Part shown: positions 20,159 to 31,581 of the stretch, piece after piece
How positions within the stretch are numbered: position 1 is the stretch's first letter
How the letters are laid out: every line of letters starts with the position of its first letter
NCBI GenBank assembly: GCA_001310555.1
Contig: BAXO01000034.1
Span: forward strand, 1 to 51,092
Origin: Bacillus sp. JCM 19058
GTDB lineage: Bacteria; Bacillota; Bacilli; Bacillales_H; Bacillaceae_D
Direction: 5' to 3'
Length of the DNA stretch: 51,092 nt
Translations under genes and position numbers: made by a program
Notes under the pieces: model-generated
The model's input: the letters and a program-made list of their open reading frames with translations, nothing else
What the model was told of the DNA's origin: nothing
Database searches by the model: none

Positions 20159-20610
20159 ATGAGCATCGATACAACCGATCGAAAAATATTAGAGCTGCTT
20201 TCGCAAAACGGTCGCATGTCTTATGTTGATATCGCCAAGGAGCTTGGCTTATCAAGGGTCGCTATCCGCGAGCGCATTAATCAATTAATAAACGAAGGGA
20301 TCATTGAAAAATTCAGCGTTGTCATTAATTCGGACAAGCTTGGTAAAAAAGTTTCTGCCTTTTTTTTGAGGTCGATTGTGAACCAACATCATTGGTCGAG
20401 GTTGCAGAGGCATTGGCAAAAAATCGAAAGGTGGCGAGCTGCTATCAGATGACTGGACCGAGCACCCTCCATATGCACGTACTCGTTGAAGATTTTGAGG
20501 AGCTGGAGCATTTTATTAATGAAGAGCTTTATGCCTTGCAAGGCATTACGAGAGTGGAAAGTCACATTTTATTAAGACGCTTTAAAAGCAGAAGTGGACT
20601 CCAGCTATAG
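20159..20610 (+). CDS. ywrC: Lrp/AsnC family transcriptional regulator (YwrC/ChrS-like)
   Basis: DNA-binding regulator with an N-terminal helix-turn-helix (TDRKILELLSQNGRMSYVDIA, then LGLSRVAIRERINQL) and a C-terminal RAM-type effector domain (VASCYQMTGPSTLHMHVLVED). ATG 20159 follows GGGAGG. One frame break lies in the T7 run near 20360. Rebuilt length is about 150 residues. It is divergent from the half-size chromate transporter pair, as expected for a local repressor like B. subtilis ChrS (YwrC). A hairpin terminator follows at 20622. Confidence 0.87.
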
Positions 20611-20621
20611 AAAAAATGAAG

Positions 20622-20660
20622 ATCGGGTTGGCCTTCGTTCAGAAGGAAGCAGCCCGACCT
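20622..20660. terminator. Terminator hairpin after the Lrp-type gene
   Basis: ATCGGGTTGGCCTTC and GAAGGAAGCAGCCCGA pair with a few G-T and mismatched positions around GTTCA, followed by a T-rich tctctttct. It lies between two convergent genes and may serve both. Confidence 0.6.
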
Positions 20661-20774
20661 CTCTTTCTAGCTTCATCGCCAATCTTTCGATAATGAGCAT
20701 GATCCCTTATGTGGCATTAGCTGTTTGAAACTGCTCATTCCCCTGAAAAAAAAGAGCGCTATCGACGAATTCGT

Positions 20775-22192
20775 CTACTCTACCGCAAAAAAAAGCGCTA
20801 CAGGCAAATGCTTCTCCCCTCCCCCCGGGCAAAAAAAGTTAGGCGGGAGGGTTATGCCATTCAATTTTTTTTCGGAGCGCTTCAGGTCTGAATAAATTTG
20901 AGTCACCTTTGTACTATCAATGTCCTGTTTACTGTAACGAGCTTTGCCATAATGCAGCCCTAAGAGCTGAAGCAGCTTGCCGTCTTCTCCCCTTTTTGTT
21001 TCAACTTTTGCCAAATGTTCAGAAGGAGTTCTGAAGCGCTTGAATCGATAACCGTCCTTCATTTCTTGTTTGAGCAAGCTTCGGTACAGAAAACGAACCT
21101 GCTCTCGGCCGGTCGGAAAGTCTTCAAACCTCAGTTTTCGTTTCCACGGGTTCTTCAGCCAATGTTTAAGCTACCCCGATAATCATACTTTTTTCGTCTC
21201 CATTCAAATACACTTTCTTTTTCGTCGATATATGGCGAGGTCGTATCAGCATTGCTCACCGGCCTCAATACTCGAGTTAAAAAAAGCCATCAACCAGCGC
21301 CATAGCTGCTTCATCCTTTTCCGCATTTTTTTTATCGCTAGGAAAATCAAGAAAAGAACGGCGCACGCGAGTAGTGCGTAGGCGATGTATATTATTATTT
21401 GCTCAAGCAGCTGAAAGAACATGGAAGGCTCTTCCTCAGGTAACGCTGGTGCGTCTTCTATAGGCAAAGGCACCTCTTCAAGAATCGGTCCTTCGTGACC
21501 GCGCTCAGCGAACAGAAAGGCAAACACACTTGCTAACAGCGATATTCCCCGCTCATAGAGCTGTTCAAGCATTTGGTAATTTAAAATAACGACGGTCACA
21601 ACTAGCATCAAAATGAGAAAAAAAAGCGATTTTGTCGTTTGACTGAACGATTCATGAAGGGCCTTTTTTTCTTGAGACAATGTCGCCGCCTTCAAATGAA
21701 AGCTGTTCGTTAAAAATAAGGTCAGCACAATGAGCAAGGCTCCTGCCCAGCTGATTACTCCAAGATAAGGCGTGAATGTGTCTATAAATCGGTAAAAGAA
21801 ATAGGCGAAAAAAAATAAATGATAAACCCGCTCCAAAGAAATGCTAGCGAAATATATCGTTCACCGGAGCGTTCACCGTAGAATACACCTCTGAAAGCAA
21901 CGACGAACCCAAATAGAGCTGTAAGCGTAAAAGCAAGCATATCTTGATAAAAGGCCGCAAGCGTTAGAGAAAGAATCAGGCTAAATACTAAATAAACCCA
22001 ACGCTTTTGTACACCGCTCAGTAGCCTCACACTGACGCCTGCCAGCATGAGTAGAGCGAGTCCAGCGAACCAATAAGGCAATAACGCCAAAGGAATGAAG
22101 ATTATCGTTAGCGAGAGGATGATAGGGAAGAGAACAAGTATTTCACACAGTCCATAGAGCCATCTTGAAATTATTTCCTTACTGTTAGCCAT
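20775..22192 (-). CDS. Multi-spanning membrane protein of a MoxR-DUF58 operon (YebA/DUF4129-like)
   Basis: Third gene of the operon. The start ATG 22192 overlaps the DUF58 stop. The N-terminal part has about six membrane helices, then a soluble acidic stretch (GPILEEVPLPIEDAPALPEEE), another helix (YIAYALLACAVLFLIFLAI) and a basic C-terminal domain of about 140 residues (EQVRFLYRSLLKQEMKDGY). This layout fits the membrane protein with a DUF4129-like C-terminal domain that usually follows MoxR and DUF58 genes, but I see no transglutaminase Cys-His-Asp triad. Frame breaks lie near 21800 (A7), 21247 and 21168. The 3' end is uncertain: the protein may stop near 20840 instead of 20775. Confidence 0.65.
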
Positions 22193-23307
22193 GGTCCACC
22201 TCTTCCCCTACTTTCTTTTCTTCTTCCAGCCAGAGAAGGTTAACGGTGTTGCCTTGATATTTGAGCTCATCGATTTGTTGCTGAACCTTTTCACTGAGAA
22301 AAGCAGTAATTAGCAAAATATCCGTGTTCCTTAAGCTTTTTTTGCTCTATATCCTGCATTAAAAAGCGATGAAAGTTCATACTCCGATCCATCTTTATTT
22401 TCGCCATCGTTTCCCAAAGATACCGCAAATGACCGGGGCCCGTTTCCGGTGCAATTCGAACCGGCTCCTTTATTTCGCGCACGCGTTCATTCGGATCCGT
22501 CAAATAGGCGTTACAGCCAAAGCCAGTCGTAATCCCTTGTGAAATGGCATATTCGGCAATCGAGGCAGCGTAGGAAATTGCCGTTTCTAGTAACGGTTCA
22601 TTCGTAATTGGCATCCAATTATCTTCCATTAGGTCAAAGTTAATATAAATCATGAGGTGGTAATCTGTCGTATAGTCATTTTTGTTGACCTGGAGTTCTC
22701 CTGTGCGAGCGGTCGCTTTCCAATTAAGCATGTTCAAGGAGTCTCCCGATGCATATTCACGGACCCCAGCTAAGACGAATGGATCGTCCACGATCCAGCG
22801 CCTCACTGAATAATCCCCTTGCCAGCTATTCGAAGGAAGCGGCATATCGTCCATCGATACGAGCTTTGGGTAAACCAGTAGTTCGGCTGAGACTTCGACC
22901 GTCTGATTCGTTTCAGCTAACCCTAGGAAATCGCCGCTCGTCATCGCCGCAGTCCTCATCCAATAATAGCCCCGCTTACGGCAGGTGACTTGATGCCTTC
23001 TCGTTATTTTCTGATAGGGCAGCAGGCTGAATAAACTGCGGTGGAATTGCTCACCTGCAATATCGAGATTGTCCTGCTGCTGAAATTTCAAGCTCGGATG
23101 AATTCTTGACTCGAGCCGCAGCCATGGGATCGGAAGAACTTTTCGGTTTGCGATCTCCTCCATCATTTCGACCTGTTCACCTTCAAAAACAGCCGGCTCA
23201 CTAAAATAACGGGTATATTCGGTTTTTTTCAGCCCGAAGCGAGAATAAAGAAACATTTGCACGCCAATCAACATAACGACGATAATAATAAACCATTGAA
23301 GAGCCAT
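22185..23307 (-). CDS. DUF58 domain-containing protein
   Basis: Membrane-anchored protein with one N-terminal helix (FIIIVVMLIGVQMFLY) and a DUF58 domain, recognisable by VREYASGDSLNMLNWKATAR. A von Willebrand-like fold follows (YHLMIYINFD). I chose ATG 23307, two bases after the MoxR stop, over an upstream codon at 23331. The frame changes in the A7 run near 22338, and the gene then ends in DHG, overlapping the next start by 8 bp. Proteins of this family form operons with MoxR ATPases; the role is thought to be assembly of envelope or metal-containing complexes. Confidence 0.85.
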
Positions 23308-23308
23308 A

Positions 23309-24280
23309 TTAATTTCCCGTGCCCTCGACAAGCTCTTCCTCTGTCGGAACGGTTACCTGCTCAACAATTTGATCAAGCACAGTCTCAACGCTGTTTCCCT
23401 TGCCTCGAAACGCCCTGTCAAGCACCATTCGATGACTGAAGACCGGCTTCAGCATGGCTTTAACATCGTCAGGTAGCACATATTCACGGCCTTTTAAAAT
23501 GGCATAAACCTGAACGGCTTTCAATAGTGCCTGGCTCCCTCGAGGACTTATTCCTAGCTCAACGCCCTGATAACTTCTCGTTTTATCAACAATATCAAGT
23601 ATATAGCCTAGCAGATCATCACTAACTTCTACGGCTGAAAAGCTTTCTTGAGCTCTCGCAATCGTTTCAATAGTGACGACCGACTCCAGTTGTTCAAGCG
23701 GATTTGCTCGTTTAAACCGTTTTAAAATCGAGAGACCTTCCTCCTTCGTCGGATAGCCTAAGCTGACCTTCAATAAAAAGCGATCAAGCTGAGCCTCCGG
23801 CAAGGGGAAGGTTCCTTGACTTTCTACCGGATTCTGTGTCGCGATCACGAGAAATGGCCGTTCAAGGGAATGAGTATCCCCATCAATCGTTATCTGCCTC
23901 TCTTCCATACATTCCAATAAGCTCGATTGTGTCCGCGGGGTTGCTCGGTTAATTTCATCGGCAAGAACAACATTGGCGAACAAAGGACCTGCACGAAATT
24001 CAAACTCTCCTAATTTTTGATTGTAGAAATGCAATCCCGTAATGTCCGTCGGTAGAAGATCTGGAGTAAACTGAATCCGTTTGAACGTTCCACCGAGCGA
24101 TTTTGCCAATGCCTTAGCAATCATCGTTTTCCCCATTCCGGGGACATCGTCTAATAATACATGGCTTGAGGAAAACAATGCTACGAGCAGCAGATCAATC
24201 GTTTCTTCCTTCCCGATAATAACTTGTTGGATATTGTGCCTTAATTTTGCTGCCACTGCTTGAATTTCGGTTGTATTCAT
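23309..24280 (-). CDS. MoxR family AAA+ ATPase
   Basis: Chaperone-like AAA+ ATPase, 323 residues, frame intact. It shows Walker A (DDVPGMGKTMIAKALA), Walker B (VVLADEINRATPRTQ), sensor 1 (VIATQNPVESQGTF), the Arg finger region (LPEAQLDRFL) and sensor 2 (GISPRGSQALLKAVQ). The next gene begins two bases after its stop, so it heads an operon with the DUF58 and membrane proteins. B. subtilis yeaC-yeaD-yebA is the closest known arrangement. Confidence 0.93.
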   Translation of the reverse strand: MNTTEIQAVAAKLRHNIQQVIIGKEETIDLLLVALFSSSHVLLDDVPGMGKTMIAKALAKSLGGTFKRIQFTPDLLPTDITGLHFYNQKLGEFEFRAGPLFANVVLADEINRATPRTQSSLLECMEERQITIDGDTHSLERPFLVIATQNPVESQGTFPLPEAQLDRFLLKVSLGYPTKEEGLSILKRFKRANPLEQLESVVTIETIARAQESFSAVEVSDDLLGYILDIVDKTRSYQGVELGISPRGSQALLKAVQVYAILKGREYVLPDDVKAMLKPVFSHRMVLDRAFRGKGNSVETVLDQIVEQVTVPTEEELVEGTGN

Positions 24281-24418
24281 CTTGGAAAACCCCTTATTCG
24301 CCTATTTTCGTTGCATGCTCTTTAAGGAGTACTTTGACAGTAATAGACAAAGTCCTCTTTTATGACCAAAAATAGCCGCATGCCGTGCCCCTTCAACTTT
24401 AGACAAAAATTGAAGAGT

Positions 24419-26037
24419 TTACCAAACAGCTATTGCCCCATCTGTTCTAGACTCCGTTCCGCCAGCATATACGCCGGTTTCCGGATCTCGCCAAATAATT
24501 TGGCCCCGGCCGAAGGAGCCTTCATCTAGGGCGATACGAATAGCATGACCTTTCTTGGCAAGCTGTTGCGCAATATGGTTTGGAAAGTGATGCTCAAGAT
24601 GAACACTTTTGTCTTTCTCCCACATCCAGCGGGGGGCATCGAGTGCTGCTTGCGGATTCAAGCCAAAATCGAGCAGATTCATAACGAGCTGAACGTGCCC
24701 CTGCGGCTGAATAAAACCTCCTAATAAGCCGAAAGGACCAATTGCAGCATGACCCTTTGTCAGGAAACCCGGAATTATCGTATGATAGCTTCGCTTGTCT
24801 GGACCTAATGCGTTGCAATGGTCAGGGTTTAACGAGAAATTGTGGCCGCGATTTTGCATCGCAATTCCGGTACCGGGTATGACGATGCCTGAGCCGAAGC
24901 CCATATAATTGCTTTGAATAAAGGAGACCATATTGCCGTTCTCGTCTGCTGTTGCCAAATAGACCGTTCCCCCTTTCGGCGACGTTTCAGGAATGGCAGA
25001 AAGGCTTCAGCACCAATTCGCTTGCGAAGTCCTTTTATATACGAATCAGACAATAAGTCTTCAGGCGAAACAGACATGTGCGCCGGATCGGTAATATGAT
25101 TCAGTCCGTCACAAAAAGCAAGTTTTATCGCTTCGATTTGCTTATGATATGTCTCGACTGACTCTTTTTCCTTAAAATCGAAGCCTTTTAGTAGATTCAG
25201 CGCCTCAAGAGCAATAATACCTTGGCAGTTTGGTGGCATTTCCCACACCTGATAGCCACGATAATTGACCGAGATCGGTTTAACCCATTCCGGCTTATAT
25301 TTTGCTAGATCTTCCCTCTGCAGCAAACCATCGTACTTCTCAAAATAGCTAATCATCTGCTCTGCCAGCTTGCCATGATAAAACGAAGAGGCGTTAGTTT
25401 CGGCAAGTTCTCGCAATGTATCGGCGTGTCCCGGTGAATTCCAAATCTCTCCCGTTCTCGGGGCTCTACCTTCGGGAGCAAACGTATCAAACCACGGCTG
25501 AAATTCTTCACCCTCACAAATCGTTGAATATCGTTTATAGGCTCGATCCCAGTATTTAGCTAATGTCGGCGATAGTGGAAACCCTTGTTCAGCATATTCG
25601 ATAGCCGGAGCAAGCACTTCCGCCAGTGACAGCTTACCAAAGCGGCTGATCAATTCTGCCCAGGCGCCAGGAGTTCCCGGTACAGTTACCGGAATCATAC
25701 CGTAAGTCGGGAGCTCGTCCGTATAGCCCGCTTTATTTACAGCTTCAATTGTTAGCTTTTCTGGTGCTTGACCGCTGCCGTTTAAACCGTGAAGCTCCCC
25801 ATTTATCCAAACGATAGCAAAGCAATCGGAACCGATCCCATTTGATGTCGGTTCAACAACCGTTAAGCAGGCGGCTGTCGCAACAGCGGCATCGACCGCG
25901 TTTCCTCCTTTTTTCAGCACATCAAGACCCGCCTCGGCCGCTAAAGGCTGAGAAGTAGCAACCATTCCTTTTCGTCCATAGACTACATTTCGTTTTCCCG
26001 GATATGGATTATAATCGGCATTACCTGATACGTTCAT
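24419..26037 (-). CDS. ywrD: Gamma-glutamyltransferase family protein (YwrD-like)
   Basis: Self-processing N-terminal nucleophile hydrolase of the gamma-glutamyltransferase family, about 540 residues. The start is ATG 26037 (MNVSGNADYNPYPGKRN), 3 nt after GAAGGAGAGAG, rather than the upstream ATG at 26055. No signal peptide is visible, so it is probably cytoplasmic, as in B. subtilis YwrD. Family segments are GNAVDAAVATA, LNGSGQAPE and VTVPGTPGAW. The catalytic Thr of the small subunit is in SPKGGTVYLATADENGN, about residue 358. One frame change lies near 25000. In B. subtilis ywrD neighbours ywrC-ywrB-ywrA, and here those homologues lie about 4 kb away. Confidence 0.9.
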
Positions 26038-26055
26038 CAACTCTCTCCTTCTCAT

Positions 26056-26465
26056 ATAAGTGAAGCTTCCGTCATTGGGTCCTCTTATGTCCGTAGATAG
26101 TTCCTTGAACTAAGCACGGATTTATGCCATGAGCCCCACCGAACAAATTCGCTTCAAGTTTGGATTCACTGCCCATAAAATAAAATATGTTAACCGATAT
26201 TTCAAAACCATCAATCTATTTAAAAAAAGTATAGATTAATTTCTTTTTGCCGTCTAGCTTAAAGCGCATGAACGCTTCTTATTGCATCAACCTACGAAGG
26301 AATGTGCTCTCTTGTCCTGTAGCCTTCCTAGCCGTACAGCCAAACCAAACAATCCCACCTTCGCTGCTTGAAGGTAGGAGCTTATCTTAAATAGAGAAAA
26401 GAAAAATGAGAAAGCTCGCGTTCGCATAACCGCGGAAAATATCGCTCCGATACGAAAAATAGAGC
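26056..26465. other. Intergenic region between ggt-like gene and urtE
   Basis: No protein gene is credible here. It holds a stem-loop at 26354-26378 (CCCACCTTC with GAAGGTAGG across 7 nt, better paired on the minus strand), which may mark the 3' end of the urt operon, and a short AGCG/CGCT hairpin near 26262. The 26103-26240 part should contain the promoter of the minus-strand gamma-glutamyltransferase gene, but no strong -35/-10 pair stands out. Confidence 0.45.
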
Positions 26466-27163
26466 TCACACGGCTAGATATTGACTCACCTCTTTTTCGA
26501 CTAGTTCACTTCCTTCAAAGACGACTCGACCCTTATCCATAATATAGAAGTAATCCGCAACACTTTGAGCAAAATCAAAGCTTTGCTCAATCAAGAGAAT
26601 AGAAGTATCCCTTTTTTTTCTGCTTTTATCTCTTTAATAACGTGTTGAATGTCCGTGACAATATTCGGCTGAATCCCTTCCGTCGGTTCGTCAAGTAGTA
26701 AGCATTTCGGCTCCGCAACAAGTGCCCTTGCCAGAGCCAGCTGCTGCTGTTGACCACCGCTTAAATCCCCTCCTGCTCGGTTTTTCATTTCCATCAATAC
26801 TGGAAAGTAATCGTAAATTCTCCGCTCTACGGCTCGACTTTTACCCTTTCTCGCCTCTAAACCAACCAGCAAATTTTCATGTACCGTTAAATTAGAAAAG
26901 ATTTCTCTCCCTTGAGGAACATAACCAAGACCTTTTTTTGCTCGGTAAAAAGAAGGCTTGCTCGTTATATCCTCTTCTTCGTAAATTATTTTTCCGTTTC
27001 TCGGGGGGAGGATACCCATCATGGCTTTCATTAAGGTCGTTTTTCCAACACCGTTTCTCCCTAGCAAGCAAACGATCTGCCCGCGCTTAACAGTTAACGA
27101 GACATCACGGATGACTAGACTTTCACCATAAGCAACCTCAAGCTGATGTAATTGAAGCATCAT
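26466..27163 (-). CDS. urtE: Urea ABC transporter ATPase UrtE
   Basis: ATPase of the five-part urea uptake transporter (LivF-like). Walker A is GRNGVGKTTLMKAMMG (about residue 36), the Q-loop GYVPQGREIF, the signature LSGGQQQQLALARAL and Walker B LLLDEPTEGIQPN, which is typical of UrtE/LivF. A frame change in the poly-A stretch near 26605 leads to the true C-terminal (SILLIEQSFDFAQSVADYFY) and a stop at 26466. It overlaps urtD by 26 bp, with AAAGGTGAGG as ribosome site. Rebuilt length is about 232 residues. Confidence 0.93.
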
Positions 27164-27938
27164 TCACCTCACCTTTACGGCCTAAATAAACTTTCATCAC
27201 GCTCTCATTTTTCTGGATTTGCTCCATCGTTCCTTCACAAAGCTGCTGCCCTTCATGCATAACAGTTACTTTTTCGGAGTATTTTCTTACAAAATCCATA
27301 TGGTGTTCAACGACGAGAATGGCGCACCGCTTTTTCAGCGTCAATAAAAGCTCGCCGGTTTTTTTCTTCCTCTTCCTCCGTCATCCCGGCAATTGGCTCG
27401 TCAAGCAACAGTAGCTCCGGCCTTTGCATCATCACCATACCAATTTCAAGCCATTGCTTCTGACCGTGGGACAGCTGCCGTGCCGGGACACTTCGAAATT
27501 CGCTCATTGATATAAGCTCAAGCATTCTTTCAATTTCATCCTTTTGCTCTCGGCTCATTTTCGCTAAAAGCAGGGAAAAAAAGTCGTTTATCTTGTTTCA
27601 TTGCTAGCTCGAGATTTTCCCAAACTGTCAAATTGGCAAAGACAGATGGAGCCTGAAATTTTCTCCCTACGCCCTTTCTAACAATTTCAAAGTCCTTCAG
27701 CTTCGAAAGGTGATGCCGCTCCTTTAATATGAGCTCGCCCTGAGTATGCTTCGTTTTTCCGCATACGACATCAAGAAACGTCGTTTTACCGGCACCATTA
27801 GGTCCAATAAGGAAATGAAGCTCCTGAGCAGCTAATTTGAATGAGAAATTTTTAATTGCAAAAAAAGCCACCGAAATGAACAGAGATATGATTAGACTGA
27901 AGAATGATCGGCTGTTCGTTTATTAACTGATCTTGCAT
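27138..27938 (-). CDS. urtD: Urea ABC transporter ATPase UrtD
   Basis: Second ATPase of the urea transporter (LivG-like), about 267 residues. It starts at ATG 27938 ([14 protein letters not shown]) after AAGGGGAGAG. Walker A is GPNGAGKTTFLDVVCG, the signature LSHGQKQWLEIG with Walker B LLLDEPIAGMTEEE, and a C-terminal LVVEHHMDFVR contains the switch His. The start overlaps the urtC stop by 16 bp. Frame changes occur at about 27860 (T7), 27575 (T7 on the coding strand) and 27360 (A7 on the coding strand), all in homopolymers. Confidence 0.92.
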
Positions 27939-28977
27939 ACTTCTCTCCCCTTTTTTTGAATTTCGCTAACAGGCTCATAATTCCGCCTGGTAAAAAAAAT
28001 AACGACGATGACAAACACAGCTCCTAAAATAAATAGCCAAAAGTCAGGGAACGATTCACTAAAAAACGTTTTTGCGCTATTCATTAAAATAGCCCCGAGG
28101 ACAGGACCGACAAGTGTAGCGCGACCGCCGATAGCCACCCAAAGAATCATCTCAATGGAAGGAATGATTCCGATCATTGTCGGCGAGATAATGCCAACCT
28201 GCATTACAAACAGCATCCCAGCCAAGCCAGCAAGCCCAGCCGAAATTGAAAAGATTAGCAGCTTAAGCTTCGATGTATCATAGCCTGAAAATCGCAAGCG
28301 GTTTTCCCCGTCTCTGATCGCTATTAATGCTTTTCCAAACCGACTGTTAACTAAACGATGACAAATAAAGAAGGTCGTTATGAGGCAAGCAATGGTGACG
28401 TAATAAATCGCTTTCTGGGTGGCTGGGCTCGACAATGAATAGCCGAAAATAGTCGAAAAACCCGTTAAGCCGTTTGTGCCTCCTGTCACATTCTGCTGAC
28501 TTACAATTAATGTTACTGTCACAATGACTAGCGCTTGCGTTAATATAGTGAAATATACATCCTTGATTCGGTTTCGAAAAGTAAAAAAAGCCGAGAAGGG
28601 CAGCGAGTATCATCGGAAACAATATTCCTCCAGCAATTGCTATCACTGGGTTTTGTAAAAGTGCCCAAAACCATGGAAGCTCAGTAATTCCATTCCACAC
28701 CATAAAATCGGGAATCCCTGAGGATGCTTCGAGCTTTAAATAAATCGCCATGATGTAAGCTCCTAATCCAAAAAAAGATCCCGTGCCCCAGACTTAACAC
28801 TCCCGTATAGCCCCATAATAAGTCTAAGCCGATAACTAAAATGGCAAAGGAGAGATACCGTCCTAACAAGCTAACTCTGAAATCGGACAAAAACAGAGGC
28901 ATCAACAGAAGAATGAGAGCTATGAAGAGGAAAAGCCATTTCCTATTTATCAAATAATGTGCGGTTGGACCATGCAT
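27923..28977 (-). CDS. urtC: Urea ABC transporter permease UrtC
   Basis: LivM-like inner-membrane permease, about 350 residues, with 8-10 helices. It includes [41 protein letters not shown] and the permease motif [21 protein letters not shown] chose ATG 28977, 7 nt after AAAAGGAG, over a TTG at 28995. Frame changes lie near 28785 (A6) and 28575 (A7). The gene begins 20 bp after urtB and overlaps urtD. Confidence 0.92.
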
Positions 28978-28996
28978 TTTTGTTCTCCTTTTCAAT

Positions 28997-29898
28997 TTAA
29001 TCGAGTGATCGAGTGCGTAATGAGAACAACCCCGAAGGACGCCATTGTAAGAACACGATAATCAGCGCCAAGATTAAAACCTTTCCAAACGAGGCATTTG
29101 TCCAATATTCAAACGCCGTATTAAGAACACCCATTCCGATAGCTCCCGCAACTGTACCTGCTAGCATTCCAACACCACCGACAACGACGACCATAAATGC
29201 ATCAACGATATAATTCATCCCAATTGCTGGACCGATCGGGCCAATCAATGTTAAAGCTGCCCCTGCAATTCCAGCGATTCCAGCCCCGATCGCGAAGGTT
29301 GTCGTATCCACTCTCCTCGTTGAAATTCCTAGACATGCGGCCATTTTCCGATTTTGCATTACAGCTCTGACTCGTCTGCCTTGATGCGTTTTAGTTAAAA
29401 AGAAAGCAAGAGTGAAAAAGCAAACGACGACAAGACCGATAATAAATAGACGGGTATAAGGAAAAGTGACCGAAAAGAGTTGCAGCCCTCCGGATAAGAA
29501 TGACGGACTCTGGACGCCAACATTCGGAGCTCCGAATATAGAACGAACGGTTTGTTGTAAAATCAAACCAGCTCCAAACGTCGCCAGTAAGCTGTCTAAT
29601 GGCCTGCCATACAAATGGCGAATGACGGTGAATTCTAAAAGCATTCCGACTAATGCGGCAACGAAAAAAAGCAACCGGTAGAGCTAAAATAAAATAGAGA
29701 TCAAAATAATACTCGGGAAGATATTTTGCAAATAATGATTGGATCACATAGGCACTATATGCACCAACCATAATTAGCTCGCCATGAGCCATATTAATGA
29801 CCTTCATTAAACCGAAGGTGATCGCAAGACCTAGTGCCATTAATAATAAAATCGAGCCGACTAATGCCATTGAATAATTGATGTACAATCGCTTCCAT
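28997..29898 (-). CDS. urtB: Urea ABC transporter permease UrtB
   Basis: LivH-like permease, about 300 residues. It has [26 protein letters not shown] near the N terminus, typical of UrtB, then [19 protein letters not shown] and [20 protein letters not shown]. The start is ATG 29898 ([13 protein letters not shown]), with a frame change near 29865 and another near 29670 (T6). It follows urtA by 79 bp and is the first permease gene of the operon. Confidence 0.93.
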
Positions 29899-29977
29899 CG
29901 CCGGTCACATCCTTAGAAAATACGTTTGTTATCCACTAACCTATCGAAAGCAGATAAGAAAGTCTGATTTTCAGCCG

Positions 29978-31261
29978 CTATTCTGTGACAGAGCTACTAA
30001 TATCCGCTGCCCATTGGAACTCTTCAAGGAAAGGATCAGGTTTTACTGGTTCACCTGAATTCCAAATTTCCTTAAACTGACCATTGGCTTCAATCTCACC
30101 AATACGAACCGTTTTGTACACGTGCTGGTTATCGCCATCTACTTTTACTAATCCTCCTGGAGCTAGAAATTCAATTCCTGCCGCCGCCTCTCTAACAGCA
30201 TCTACATCGGTCGTTCCTGCAGCTTCGACGGCCTCTGCCCATAAATGAACCATAAAGTATCCTGCTTCAATCGGATCGCCAGTCACTCGCTCATCTCCAT
30301 ATTCACCCTTGTAGCTCTCAACAAATTGTTCATTTTCAGGAGTGTCAGTCGTTTGATAATAATTCCAGCTCGCTAAATGACCGGCAAGCACGTCAGACCC
30401 AATACCTCGTATTTCTTCCTCAGCTACACTAACTGATAAAACCGTCACATCATCAGAAGAAATACCTGCGTCCGCCAGCTGCTTAAAAAAAGCAACATTG
30501 CTATCGCCATTGAGCGTATTAAAAATAACCGTCGGCTCCGACTCGCGAATTCTTGAAATAATCGTGTTGTAATCCGTATGGCCAAGAGGGGTATATTGCT
30601 CATTAACTAATGTAGCGCCACTTTCTTCGAGCTGCGCTTTAATTATTTGGTTAGCCAAACGCGGAAAAACATAATCAGAGCCCAATAAGAAAAATTTAGT
30701 CCCTCTGTTATCCAGTAACCAATCGACTGCTGGAACAATTTGTTGGTTCGGAGCTGCTCCCGCATAGAATATATTTGGCGATGCTTCCATTCCTTCATAT
30801 TGAACGGGATAAAACAACAGGCCATTATTCGATTCCACTACAGGTAGCATCGCTTTTCTACTAGCTGATGTCCATCCACCAAAAATTACATCGACCCGAT
30901 CCTGCTGTAATAGCTTCGTTGCCCTTTCCGAAAAGATCGGCGGCTCTGAAGCTCCGTCCTCGATAATCGGAACAAGCTCTTTTCCTAAAACTCCTCCTGC
31001 CTCATTGATTTCTTTTATGGCGAGTAGCTCCGCATCTTTTACCGATGTTTCGCTCATCGCCATCGTTCCGCTTAATGAATGAAGAATTCCTACTGCAATT
31101 TGTTCATCCTCATTTATTTCAGCTGTTTCGGCATCGATTGCGATGACTTCTGCCGTCCCACCATCCGTAGCGCTTTCCTCCCCACAAGCTGTAAGCATAG
31201 AGAGAAAAATGGTGAGCATTCCACCGCATAACACTATCTTCTTCTTAGAACGTAGCTTCAA
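29978..31261 (-). CDS. urtA: Urea ABC transporter substrate-binding lipoprotein UrtA
   Basis: Urea-binding lipoprotein on the outer face of the membrane, 427 residues, frame intact. A lipoprotein signal ends in the lipobox LTAC (Cys near residue 26). Family segments are [37 protein letters not shown] and [17 protein letters not shown]. The start follows GGAGG (GAAGGAGGTTAACAATATTG reads into the start region, with ATG 31261 preferred). It heads urtABCDE and is divergent from ureABC. Two GlnR/TnrA-like boxes lie in the shared intergenic region, so nitrogen limitation is the likely inducer. Confidence 0.95.
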   Translation of the reverse strand: MKLRSKKKIVLCGGMLTIFLSMLTACGEESATDGGTAEVIAIDAETAEINEDEQIAVGILHSLSGTMAMSETSVKDAELLAIKEINEAGGVLGKELVPIIEDGASEPPIFSERATKLLQQDRVDVIFGGWTSASRKAMLPVVESNNGLLFYPVQYEGMEASPNIFYAGAAPNQQIVPAVDWLLDNRGTKFFLLGSDYVFPRLANQIIKAQLEESGATLVNEQYTPLGHTDYNTIISRIRESEPTVIFNTLNGDSNVAFFKQLADAGISSDDVTVLSVSVAEEEIRGIGSDVLAGHLASWNYYQTTDTPENEQFVESYKGEYGDERVTGDPIEAGYFMVHLWAEAVEAAGTTDVDAVREAAAGIEFLAPGGLVKVDGDNQHVYKTVRIGEIEANGQFKEIWNSGEPVKPDPFLEEFQWAADISSSVTE

Positions 31262-31338
31262 TATTGTTAACCTCCTTCATAAGTTTTTATATTTCTATTT
31301 TAGATAGTAGCAATTCATCTTCTCGTTAACAGCATTCG

Positions 31339-31355
31339 CGTCAAATAAACTGACA
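31339..31355 (-). promoter_or_regulatory. GlnR/TnrA-like box upstream of urtA
   Basis: On the minus strand TGTCA-N7-TGACG matches the known GlnR/TnrA consensus TGTNA-N7-TNACA at all fixed positions but the last. It lies 78-94 bp upstream of urtA. Confidence 0.6.
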
Positions 31356-31425
31356 GCAAATAATTTGAGAGGTCGAATCGTGAAGAATTGAAACATGATT
31401 GTCCTCTTAGGCGTTCTATTTTTTA

Positions 31426-31442
31426 CGTAAGAAAATATAACA
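31426..31442 (+). promoter_or_regulatory. GlnR/TnrA-like box upstream of ureA
   Basis: CGTAA-GAAAATA-TAACA matches TGTNA-N7-TNACA at all fixed positions but the first, with the A/T-rich centre preferred by TnrA. It lies 140 bp upstream of ureA and 165 bp upstream of urtA. Confidence 0.6.
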
Positions 31443-31581
31443 GCTTCCTTGAGCCTCGATTTAAAATTAGATACATTCAATTTGCACAGATATTTTCAGG
31501 AAGAACCAAAATAATACCGAGCCACTAAACATTGTATTTGGCAAATTAAACGGTAAAATCTTGAAAAGTGGAGGATCAGCT

